In this document: in pieces, positions 1 to 5,911 of the stretch
Layout of the letters: every line of letters begins with the position of its first letter
How positions within the stretch are numbered: the first letter of the stretch is position 1
Source: Acidobacteriota bacterium
Lineage (GTDB): Bacteria > Acidobacteriota > Terriglobia > Acidiferrales > UBA7541
Reading direction: 5' to 3'
NCBI GenBank assembly: GCA_003161495.1
Contig: PMOP01000308.1
Span: 731 to 9,595, forward strand
Length of the DNA stretch: 8,865 nt
Made by a program: the position numbers and the translations under genes
Notes under the pieces: model-generated
The model's input: the letters and a program-made list of their open reading frames with translations, nothing else
The model's database searches: none
Told to the model about the DNA's origin: nothing

Positions 1-112
1 CCGCCTCCGCCTCCGCAGGATTAGACTACATTTAGGCTTGTGTCACGGGCAATGGCCGAAATAATGGCTGTACGATAAACCTACCAACCCTTCTTTTTCC
101 GCGCCCACGCGT
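1..112. other. left edge, no assignable gene
   Basis: The first 17 bases are a CCGCCT hexamer repeat. Read in frame 1 they would give a short proline run ending at a TAG at 22-24, which could be the tail of a gene lying outside the window. In frame 3 the reading ends at 31-33. There is not enough sequence to choose between these, and I see no RNA gene or clear terminator here. Confidence 0.3.
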
Positions 113-141
113 TTGACAAGTGTGTATAAAATGTGTATCGT
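113..141 (+). promoter_or_regulatory. hicAB promoter with possible direct-repeat operator
   Basis: A perfect -35 box TTGACA (113-118) is followed after a 17-bp spacer by TATCGT (136-141, four of six matches to TATAAT). Inside this promoter the heptamer TGTGTAT occurs twice, at 121-127 and 132-138, 11 bp apart and so on the same helix face; the second copy overlaps the -10 box. HicB has a ribbon-helix-helix tail, a fold that often binds short repeats over its own promoter, so these repeats are a reasonable operator candidate. Operator function is inference. An alternative -10, TATAAA at 125-130, is too close to the -35 box to pair with it. Confidence 0.5.
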
Positions 142-146
142 GATTT

Positions 147-341
147 GTGCGCAGCCGCGAGGTCATCCGGCGGTTGCTGGACGATGGTTGGTATGAAGTC
201 AACCATGTTGGGAGTCACAAGCAGTTCAAGCATCCCACCAAGCAGGGTAGGGTAACCGTTCCCGTGCCTAGCCGGGACATACCAATTGGCACGTTGAGAA
301 GTATTGAGAGACAAGCGAAAATCAGGCTAAGAGACCGATGA
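147..341 (+). CDS. hicA: HicA-family mRNA interferase toxin
   Basis: A 64-residue protein of typical HicA size. HicA toxins are small dsRBD-fold ribonucleases that cleave mRNA during stress and are neutralised by HicB. The N-terminal SREVI, the DDGW(Y) segment, the GSH motif with the catalytic-type His at residue 24, the FKHP stretch and the later PIGTL(R)SI segment all match the family. The start is GTG at 147: the frame is closed by TGA at 141-143, so no earlier start exists, and the conserved N-terminus begins right after it. There is no Shine-Dalgarno sequence, and the -10 box ends only 5 nt upstream, so the mRNA may be leaderless. The stop overlaps the hicB start by 4 bp (ATGA), the usual translationally coupled hicAB layout. 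The family call is firm; toxicity has not been shown. Confidence 0.92.
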   Translation: MRSREVIRRLLDDGWYEVNHVGSHKQFKHPTKQGRVTVPVPSRDIPIGTLRSIERQAKIRLRDR

Positions 342-754
342 ATTACATCGCGTTTTTGCACAAGGATCGTAAGTCCGACTACGGAGTGAGCTTCCCCGAT
401 TTTCCCGGATGCATAACCGCGGGCAAGACGATGGAAGAGGCGCACCGGAATGCGGTTGACGCTCTGACGCTGCATATCGACGGAATGAGGGAAGACGGCG
501 AGGCAATTCCCAAGCCTTCCACATTAGATCGCCTGGAAAAGTATTCGGCACGCCCCGGCGCGATGTTGCTTTTGGTGGATATTCCCATGGATGAGAAAAC
601 AGTCCGCGTAAATATCACCGCACGGCAAAGCCAGATTGACACGATTGACCGACTGGCCGAATCAGCAGGCATGACACGTTCCGCCTACCTCGTACGGTCC
701 GCGATGAAAGAAATTAAAAAGCGCAGTCCCTCTCCTGCAAATCCCCGCCGCTGA
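338..754 (+). CDS. hicB: HicB-family antitoxin with ribbon-helix-helix tail
   Basis: A 138-residue antitoxin partner of HicA. Residues 1-60 form the HicB RNase H-like fold: an N-terminal strand, then SFPDFPGCITAGKT(M)EEA and a helix ending in DG, the pattern that occupies the toxin active site. Residues about 88-125 (VRVNITARQSQ, then a helix with DRLAESAGMTRSAYL) look like an Arc/CopG-type ribbon-helix-helix DNA-binding domain, whereas some HicB proteins carry a helix-turn-helix instead. The start ATG at 338 overlaps the hicA stop, which implies coupling. The basic, Ser/Pro-rich C-terminus is probably disordered. It likely represses its own promoter together with HicA, possibly through the TGTGTAT repeats at 121-138. 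Confidence 0.92.
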   Translation: MNYIAFLHKDRKSDYGVSFPDFPGCITAGKTMEEAHRNAVDALTLHIDGMREDGEAIPKPSTLDRLEKYSARPGAMLLLVDIPMDEKTVRVNITARQSQIDTIDRLAESAGMTRSAYLVRSAMKEIKKRSPSPANPRR

Positions 755-778
755 TCAGCTTCGCGCACTCGTGCTGAT

Positions 779-807
779 TTGACAGCATCGGGTCGCGCGC
801 TTACTAT
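779..807 (+). promoter_or_regulatory. candidate sigma70 promoter for metG
   Basis: In the 145-bp gap between hicB and metG a perfect TTGACA (779-784) is followed by a 17-bp spacer and TACTAT (802-807, four of six matches). This predicts a start near 814 and a leader of roughly 85 nt. The leader ends in a purine-rich GGAAAGGG stretch (889-896) just before the ATG, which can serve as the ribosome-binding site. No clear terminator hairpin for hicB was seen here, so hicAB read-through into metG is possible. Confidence 0.45.
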
Positions 808-899
808 CGAAATTCGAGTTCCCGGCGCGGAGCTTGCTGTTGTTGACAGGCGGCCTGCCATCGTAAGGGTCCACTAAACATTTCAAGCGGAAAGGGCGA

Positions 900-2900
900 A
901 TGAGCACTCCCCGAGCCAAGCCAAAATACTATTTAACGACGCCGCTGTACTACACGAATGGCATGCCGCACATCGGGCACACTTATTCGACAATCGTGGC
1001 GGATACGATCCGGCGATACAAGCGCATGCGGGGATTTGAAGTGTTCATGACCACCGGCGCCGACGAGCACGGCGTGAACGTCGAGCGGTCCGCGCAAAAA
1101 GCGGGGAAATCCCCGCAGGAATTTTCCACGGAAATAGCCGTGCAGTGGAAGCGGTTGTGGGACGATCTGGGAGTTCCGGGCGATGAGTTCATTCGCACCA
1201 CGGATGAAAAGCACCACCGCACTGTGCAGTGGCTCTTCAAGCGCTGCCGGGACAACGGCTTCATCGAGAAGGGCCACTACACCGGGCAATACTGCGTGCA
1301 CGACAATGCCTACGTGGTGGACGCGGGACCGGGCGACGCCTGCCCCGATTGCGGACGCCCGACGGAAACCGTCACCGAAGAAAATTATTTTTTCAAACTC
1401 TCCGAATTCCAGCAAAAGCTTCTCGACTTTTACGCGGCCAATCCCGATTTCATTCAGCCGGAGAGCCGCCGCAACGAGGTTCTGAGCTTCGTAAACGGCG
1501 GTCTGAAAAATCTATCGATCACGCGAACAACGATTCGCTGGGGAATTCCAGTGCCGGGCGAGGCGCCGCACGTTTTTTATGTGTGGTTTGACGCGCTGAT
1601 CGGGTATCTGAGCGCGGTCGGCGGCCCAAGTTACGACGAGCGCGGCCTCTGGCCCGCCGATTTACATATCGTCGGCAAGGAAATTATTCGATTTCACGCG
1701 GTGTACTGGCCCGCGTTTCTGATGGCGGCGGATTTGCCGCTGCCCCGCCAGATTTGGGCTCACGGCTGGCTGCTGTTTGACAGTGAGAAGATGAGCAAGT
1801 CGCGCGGCAATGTGGTGAGGCCGCGCCCCATCGTCAACGCGCTGGGCATCGAGCCGCTGCGCTATTACTTGTTGCGCGAAATTGTCTTTGGACAGGACGG
1901 CAGCTTTTCCTACGATGCGCTGGTCACGCGGTACAACAGCGACCTCGCGAACGGTCTCGGCAACCTCGCCAGCCGCACGCTCACGATGATCGAGCGGTAC
2001 TTTGGCGGAGAAATTCCAAAGCCTACGCCGGCACGGGACAGGGAATCGGACGCCCCCGGCACTGCGGACTTTGCCAACGAAGCGCTGACCAAGGTGATGC
2101 ATTTGTACGACCGGTTCAGTTTTTCGCTCGCGCTGGAATCGATCTGGGAGATTGTCGCCATGATCGACAAATACATTACGGTCCAGAAACCGTGGGCGCT
2201 TGCTGAAAAGCCGGAGGATCGCGAGCGCCTGGCGACAGTGCTCTATACGGCTGCGGAAGGCTTGCGCATCGCGACAGCGCTGGCGCATCCCGTGCTGCCG
2301 CAGGCGACGCAAAAAATATGGGTTCAATTGGGGCAGACCGAGCCGCTCGCCGGAATCCAATTGGACTTTCTTTCCTGGGGACAACTTAAGCCCGGAACAA
2401 AAACGGGGAAGCCGGAAGGAATTTTCCCGCGCGTTGATAAATCCGAAACGATTGCGAGGATTGAAACCATGGAGCAAGAACAGAGTAAAGCACCGGAAGC
2501 GCCGGCAGCAGCGGCGGCAAACACTCCCTCAGGTCCTGTCGCTGCCGCGGCGCCCGCCGCTGCCGCACCGTCATCGAAAATTGGCATCGAAGACTTCGCC
2601 AAAGTGGAGATGCGCGTTGGGCAGGTCAAGACCGCCGAGCGCGTAACTGGCGCGGACAGGCTTTTGCAACTGCAGGTCGATATCGGCGATGAAGTGCGCC
2701 AAATTGTCGCGGGCCTGGCGCTGGCGTATAAGCCGGAGGATCTCGTGGGGCGCAAAGTTGTGGTGGTGACAAATTTGGCGCCGCGAAAACTACGCGGTGT
2801 CGAATCGAACGGCATGATTGTCGCGGCTTCACTGCCGGATGGCGCGCCCGTACTGGCCGGATTCCTCGAAGAAGTGCCGGTAGGGGCGAAGCTGAAGTAG
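900..2900 (+). CDS. metG: methionyl-tRNA synthetase with C-terminal tRNA-binding domain
   Basis: A 666-residue cytoplasmic class I aminoacyl-tRNA synthetase that charges tRNA-Met with methionine using ATP. The HIGH signature is at residues 24-27 and KMSKS at 297-301. WFDAL in the catalytic core is also visible, and a helical anticodon-binding domain follows to about residue 525. An Ala/Pro-rich linker (about 535-559) joins this to an EMAPII/Trbp111-like OB-fold tRNA-binding domain (561-666, starting IGIEDF), which usually mediates dimerisation and tRNA affinity. The zinc insertion has C132, C148 and C151, but the position expected for a fourth cysteine holds D135. The length is normal for MetRS with this domain. 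The start ATG at 900 has a purine-rich site upstream. The TAG stop lies in the head of the inverted repeat that follows. Confidence 0.97.
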   Translation: MSTPRAKPKYYLTTPLYYTNGMPHIGHTYSTIVADTIRRYKRMRGFEVFMTTGADEHGVNVERSAQKAGKSPQEFSTEIAVQWKRLWDDLGVPGDEFIRTTDEKHHRTVQWLFKRCRDNGFIEKGHYTGQYCVHDNAYVVDAGPGDACPDCGRPTETVTEENYFFKLSEFQQKLLDFYAANPDFIQPESRRNEVLSFVNGGLKNLSITRTTIRWGIPVPGEAPHVFYVWFDALIGYLSAVGGPSYDERGLWPADLHIVGKEIIRFHAVYWPAFLMAADLPLPRQIWAHGWLLFDSEKMSKSRGNVVRPRPIVNALGIEPLRYYLLREIVFGQDGSFSYDALVTRYNSDLANGLGNLASRTLTMIERYFGGEIPKPTPARDRESDAPGTADFANEALTKVMHLYDRFSFSLALESIWEIVAMIDKYITVQKPWALAEKPEDRERLATVLYTAAEGLRIATALAHPVLPQATQKIWVQLGQTEPLAGIQLDFLSWGQLKPGTKTGKPEGIFPRVDKSETIARIETMEQEQSKAPEAPAAAAANTPSGPVAAAAPAAAAPSSKIGIEDFAKVEMRVGQVKTAERVTGADRLLQLQVDIGDEVRQIVAGLALAYKPEDLVGRKVVVVTNLAPRKLRGVESNGMIVAASLPDGAPVLAGFLEEVPVGAKLK

Positions 2901-2984
2901 GACGGGCTTCAGCCTGTCGCTTTTGTGCGAAAGCTCCGACGATTTGAAAAACTCAAACCCGACAGGCTGAAGCCCGTCCTACTT
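2895..2984. repeat. BIME-like inverted REP pair, copy 1 (metG-tatD)
   Basis: Two perfect 25-bp inverted arms, 2895-2919 and 2960-2984, flank a 40-nt spacer. Each arm starts from the outside with GTAG (2897-2900; CTAC at 2979-2982) and contains a small hairpin of its own, GACGGGCTTCAGCCTGTC. The GTAG head plus hairpin matches the description of REP sequences mobilised by RAYT (TnpA-REP) transposases; no such gene is in the window. The element fills the whole gap between metG and tatD: its left head is the metG stop codon and its right end is 5 nt before the tatD ATG. On the + strand the left hairpin is followed by GCTTTT, a weak terminator-like arrangement. Confidence 0.85.
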
Positions 2985-2989
2985 TGACC

Positions 2990-3820
2990 ATGGACCTGAT
3001 CGATTCACACGCGCACGTGGACGTATCCGACTTTGACGCGGATCGCGACGCCATGCTCGATCGGGCGAGGGCTGCGGGAGTGGGGACGCTCTTGGCGATC
3101 GGCAACGGCCCGGAAATCGAAAAGCTGGGAGCAGCCGTTCCTTACGCTGAGGCGCATGATTGGATTTACGCCGCCGCCGGGATTCACCCGCACGAAGCGC
3201 GACATGCCACAGACGCTCATTACGCAGAACTGGACCGCCTGGCGCGGAGTCCGAGAGTGATCGCCTGGGGAGAGATCGGCCTGGACTATCACTACGACCA
3301 TTCACCGCGTGAGGAGCAGGCCCGCGTATTTCGCCATCAACTTGGCCAGGCGCGCGCGGCGAGCAAACCGGTAATCATCCATTGCCGCGAAGCGTGGGCG
3401 GATTGCCTGAATATTCTGGAAGAAGACTGGCGGAGTTCCGGCCTGGGCGGAATTTTCCATTGCTTCACAGGAACGTTAGACGAGGCGCGACGCGGCATGG
3501 AAATTGGTTTTCTCGTCTCTTTCGCGGGAAATGTGACATATCCTAAGGCCCAGAATTTGCGGGACGTGGCGCGGGAAATTCCGCTGGACCACTTGCTCGT
3601 GGAAACCGATTCGCCGTTCCTGGCTCCTCAGACTCGCCGGGGAAAAAGAAATGAGCCGGCGTATGTCGCGGAAGTGGCGCAGACCATCGGTAATGTGAGA
3701 AACTTGCCAGCGACGCAGGTGGCTGAAACGACGGCGGCAAACTTTCGACGGTTTTTTGGTATCGGCCGTTCCGGAAATCGAATTGGGGCAATCCCTGGAG
3801 GGGTGTCATCTCACTTCTGA
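2990..3820 (+). CDS. tatD: TatD-family metal-dependent DNase
   Basis: A 276-residue amidohydrolase-fold TatD protein. Family members are divalent-metal nucleases (3'-5' DNase/RNase activity) linked to DNA repair and nucleic-acid turnover. The expected metal ligands are present: HxH at H7/H9 (DSHAH), E95 in GEIGLDYH, H131 in HCRE, H157 in FHCFTG, and D207 in ETDSP. ATG 2990 is chosen because the conserved LIDSHAH begins two residues later; a TTG six bases upstream lies inside the repeat. No Shine-Dalgarno sequence is visible, since the region where it should sit is the right arm of the inverted repeat. The last 18 residues, after the usual FRRFFGI end, are an odd Gly/Ser-rich tail overlapping the next gene's ribosome-binding site. 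It could equally be named YcfH/YabD-type hydrolase. Confidence 0.94.
   Translation: MDLIDSHAHVDVSDFDADRDAMLDRARAAGVGTLLAIGNGPEIEKLGAAVPYAEAHDWIYAAAGIHPHEARHATDAHYAELDRLARSPRVIAWGEIGLDYHYDHSPREEQARVFRHQLGQARAASKPVIIHCREAWADCLNILEEDWRSSGLGGIFHCFTGTLDEARRGMEIGFLVSFAGNVTYPKAQNLRDVAREIPLDHLLVETDSPFLAPQTRRGKRNEPAYVAEVAQTIGNVRNLPATQVAETTAANFRRFFGIGRSGNRIGAIPGGVSSHF
3797..3801 (+). promoter_or_regulatory. strong Shine-Dalgarno for the prenyl synthase
   Basis: GGAGG (extended GGAGGGG to 3803) lies within the 3' end of tatD. It is 6 nt upstream of the in-frame ATC at 3808, an ideal spacing, and 15 nt upstream of CTG 3817, which is too far. This is the main reason for placing the prenyl synthase start at 3808. 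Confidence 0.6.
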
Positions 3821-4791
3821 CGGCGAAGGAAATTTTCGATCTTGTTCGCGATGACCTGGTCAAGGTCGAGCGGGAGCTTGCGCTCCAGAACGGTTCTGCG
3901 ATCGAGCCGGTGGCGGAAATCTCGCGCTATCTGCTGGAAGGCGGCGGGAAGAGGTTGCGCCCGGCCCTGTTGCTTCTTTCGGCGGGATATGCGGGATACC
4001 GGGGCGGAAGCGCCATCCGTCTTGGCGCCGTCGTCGAGTTGATCCACAGCGCCACGCTGATTCATGATGACGTGATTGACGGTGCGAACACGCGCCGCGG
4101 CCGGCCGTCGGCCAATTCCCGTTGGGGAAATCACCGGAGCGTTCTCGCAGGGGACTGGCTGTACATGCAGTCGTTTCAGATGGCGCTCACGGAACGCAAC
4201 TTCAAGATCCTCGACGTTTTGATTGAGCTGACGCAAAACATGGTGGAGGGCGAGCTTCTGCAATTGGCCAAGCTCGGGCGAATGGATTTGACTGAGCAGG
4301 ATGCGGTCGAACTCGCGGCGCGCAAGACAGCTTGTTTGTTCGCCGGTTGCGCCCGGCTGGGCGCGGTCCTTGGAAACCTGGACGACGCGGGCGAGCAGGC
4401 GATGGCCGATTACGGACACTATGCCGGCCTCGCATTCCAGCTGGTGGATGACGTTTTGGATTTCACAGCTTCTCCCGAAAAACTAGGAAAGCCGGTGCTG
4501 AGCGATTTGAAGGAAGGCAAGGTCACGCTGCCCTTGATCTACGCGCTGGAAAGCGACGGCGCTGCGGGAAAGCGCCTGGTGCGCACGGTGCTTGAGGAAA
4601 AAGGATTTGAGAGCGTTCGCCCGGAGGAGATCACGGCGCTCGTGCGTGAATCTGGCGCGCTGGACCGCACGCGAGCGGCCGCTCATGATTTTGCCGCGCG
4701 CGCAAAGGCATGCCTGAACGGAAATGCGACATCGGATTTCGGACGGGCGCTGCGAACGGTTCCGGATTTCATTCTCGACCGCGACAATTAG
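3808..4791 (+). CDS. long-chain polyprenyl diphosphate synthase (quinone side chain)
   Basis: A trans-prenyltransferase of the IspB/HepT/GerC type that extends FPP or GGPP with IPP to make the isoprenoid tail of menaquinone or ubiquinone. Numbered from 3808 (327 residues, a normal length), it has GGGKRLRP near residues 47-54, the first aspartate-rich motif DDVID at 87-91 and the second DDVLD at 214-218. The residue five before the first Asp is Ala82; a small residue there is typical of long-chain (about C35-C50) enzymes. The start is unusual. Family-like sequence (KEIFDLVRDDLVKVEREL) lies upstream of the first in-frame GTG at 3910, yet no ATG, GTG or TTG exists in frame between the TGA at 3724 and 3910. 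ATC 3808 with its GGAGG is the best candidate; CTG 3817 is second. A caller limited to canonical starts would give 3910. The N-terminus overlaps tatD. Confidence 0.9.
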   Translation: MSLLTAKEIFDLVRDDLVKVERELALQNGSAIEPVAEISRYLLEGGGKRLRPALLLLSAGYAGYRGGSAIRLGAVVELIHSATLIHDDVIDGANTRRGRPSANSRWGNHRSVLAGDWLYMQSFQMALTERNFKILDVLIELTQNMVEGELLQLAKLGRMDLTEQDAVELAARKTACLFAGCARLGAVLGNLDDAGEQAMADYGHYAGLAFQLVDDVLDFTASPEKLGKPVLSDLKEGKVTLPLIYALESDGAAGKRLVRTVLEEKGFESVRPEEITALVRESGALDRTRAAAHDFAARAKACLNGNATSDFGRALRTVPDFILDRDN

Positions 4792-4820
4792 CGGGAGTCC
4801 TTCGCGTTTCGATTTCTCCT

Positions 4821-5750
4821 ATGCTGCCGTTCAAGGTTATTTATCACCCGCAATACGATCTGGACCTCGGGCGGCACGTTTTCCCCTCTGAAAAATTCAA
4901 GCTGATTCATGATGCGCTGCTCGCCGAGGGAATCGCGGAGCTGAGCGATTTTCTGCAGCCAGGGCCCGCGCCCGACGAAGACATCTTGTGTGTGCACACG
5001 CCCGCGTATGTAAACAAGCTGCTAATGGATTCCCTTACGCTGAGCGAACGCATGAAGCTGGAAATTCCCCTCTCGGATTTAACCCGGAACGCTTTCTGGC
5101 TTGCGGCCGGTGGATCGACGCTGGCTGGGCACAAGGCGCTCGAGGATGGATTCGCCGCCAACTTAAGCGGGGGTTTTCATCACGCCTATCCGGGACATGG
5201 CGAGGGATTTTGCATGGTCCACGATGTTGCCGTCGCGATCCGTTCGCTGCAAGCGGCAGGGAAGATCCGCACGGCGATGACGGTGGACACGGACGTTCAT
5301 CACGGCAACGGGACGGCGGCGATTTTTGAAAGCGATACGACGGTCTACACTCTTTCCATCCACCAGGAGAATAACTATCCGATGCCGAAGCCTCCTTCCG
5401 ATGAGGACATCGGCCTCGAGGATGGCACGCGCGACCAGGAATATCTTGGCGCGCTCGAGAAGGGACTTCTGCGCGCTTTTAAGAAGATGACGCCGGATAT
5501 AATTTTTTATGTTGGTGGCGCTGACCCCTATCGCGAGGATCAGCTCGGCGGCCTGGCGCTGACGATCGAAGGTTTGCAGAAGCGTGACCGTCTCGTCTTC
5601 GAGCATGCGCGGCGCAAGGGAATTCCGGTAGCATCCATGCTCGCGGGAGGATATGCGCGGCAAGTGGCGGATACGGTGCGCATTCACGTCAACACGATCA
5701 TCGCCGCGCGGGACGTCGCATTGCAGCAATTTCCCGCCGGAAATAAATAA
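4821..5750 (+). CDS. HDAC11-like histone deacetylase family hydrolase
   Basis: A 309-residue zinc hydrolase of the arginase/deacetylase fold. Bacterial members deacetylate acetyl-lysine (AcuC type) or acetylated small molecules; the substrate here is unknown. The catalytic His pair is H120-H121 (GGFHHA). The zinc ligands are D158 and H160 in DTDVHHGNGT and D235 in GGADPY. The transition-state Tyr is Y278 in AGGYA. The N-terminal VIYHPQYDLDLGRHVFPSEKF and the SDEDIGLEDGT segment resemble class IV (HDAC11-like) proteins more than class I. ATG 4821 is chosen because this conserved N-terminus follows it; a longer in-frame reading into the prenyl synthase looks spurious. The gap to the upstream gene is 29 bp, so co-transcription is likely. 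No Shine-Dalgarno sequence is seen. Confidence 0.92.
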   Translation: MLPFKVIYHPQYDLDLGRHVFPSEKFKLIHDALLAEGIAELSDFLQPGPAPDEDILCVHTPAYVNKLLMDSLTLSERMKLEIPLSDLTRNAFWLAAGGSTLAGHKALEDGFAANLSGGFHHAYPGHGEGFCMVHDVAVAIRSLQAAGKIRTAMTVDTDVHHGNGTAAIFESDTTVYTLSIHQENNYPMPKPPSDEDIGLEDGTRDQEYLGALEKGLLRAFKKMTPDIIFYVGGADPYREDQLGGLALTIEGLQKRDRLVFEHARRKGIPVASMLAGGYARQVADTVRIHVNTIIAARDVALQQFPAGNK

Positions 5751-5773
5751 GCGAATCGAAATAGTGGATTTGG

Positions 5774-5857
5774 TTTTGTGGCGCCGGCGTCCCGCCGGCG
5801 GGTTCGCTACGGCCATGCAAGACAAAAAATCGCCGGCGAGACGCCGGCGCCACAAAA
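5774..5857. repeat. BIME-like inverted REP pair, copy 2 (convergent gap)
   Basis: Two 27-bp inverted arms, 5774-5800 and 5831-5857, match at 26 of 27 positions and flank a 30-nt spacer. Each arm begins TTTTGTGG from the outside and contains a GC-rich hairpin made of two CGCCGGCG octamers. The GTGG head corresponds to the GTAG heads of the other two elements. It sits between the convergent HDAC-like and thioredoxin-like genes. The single mismatch (C at 5792) would be C-A on a + transcript and G-U on a - transcript. Confidence 0.85.
5824..5849 (-). terminator. intrinsic-terminator-like hairpin for the thioredoxin-like gene
   Basis: Read on the - strand, the right repeat unit gives CGCCGGCG, a 3-nt loop, CGCCGGCG, then A and six T. 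That is the form of a rho-independent terminator, about 60 nt past the stop of the TPR-thioredoxin gene. On the + strand the left unit is followed only by GGTTCG, so termination there is less convincing. Confidence 0.55.
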
Positions 5858-5911
5858 TGCGACCTTGAAACGACGAGTCCCTTTTCGATATGCCTTCACT
5901 AAACCTAATTA

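Noticed and set aside
1..17. CCGCCT hexamer run as a functional repeat
   Set aside because: It has fewer than three copies at the window edge and can equally be low-complexity coding sequence.
843..848. Second TTGACA upstream of metG as a promoter
   Set aside because: No acceptable -10 hexamer lies 16-18 bp downstream (AGGGTC at 17 bp); the TTGACA at 779 with TACTAT fits better.
1662..2477. 271-codon - strand frame inside metG
   Set aside because: It is antisense to MetRS catalytic and anticodon domains with intact motifs. The composition (Arg/His/Gln-rich) is typical of a shadow frame in GC-rich DNA.
2984..2986. TTG as an alternative tatD start
   Set aside because: It begins in the last base of the inverted repeat and adds only two residues; ATG 2990 directly precedes the conserved LIDSHAH.
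3811..4419. 202-codon - strand frame over the prenyl synthase
   Set aside because: It is the shadow of a gene with both aspartate-rich motifs, and shows no recognisable domain.
5163..5855. 230-codon - strand frame over the HDAC-like gene
   Set aside because: It is antisense to a gene with all catalytic residues, and its N-terminus is a translation of the repeat at 5774-5857.
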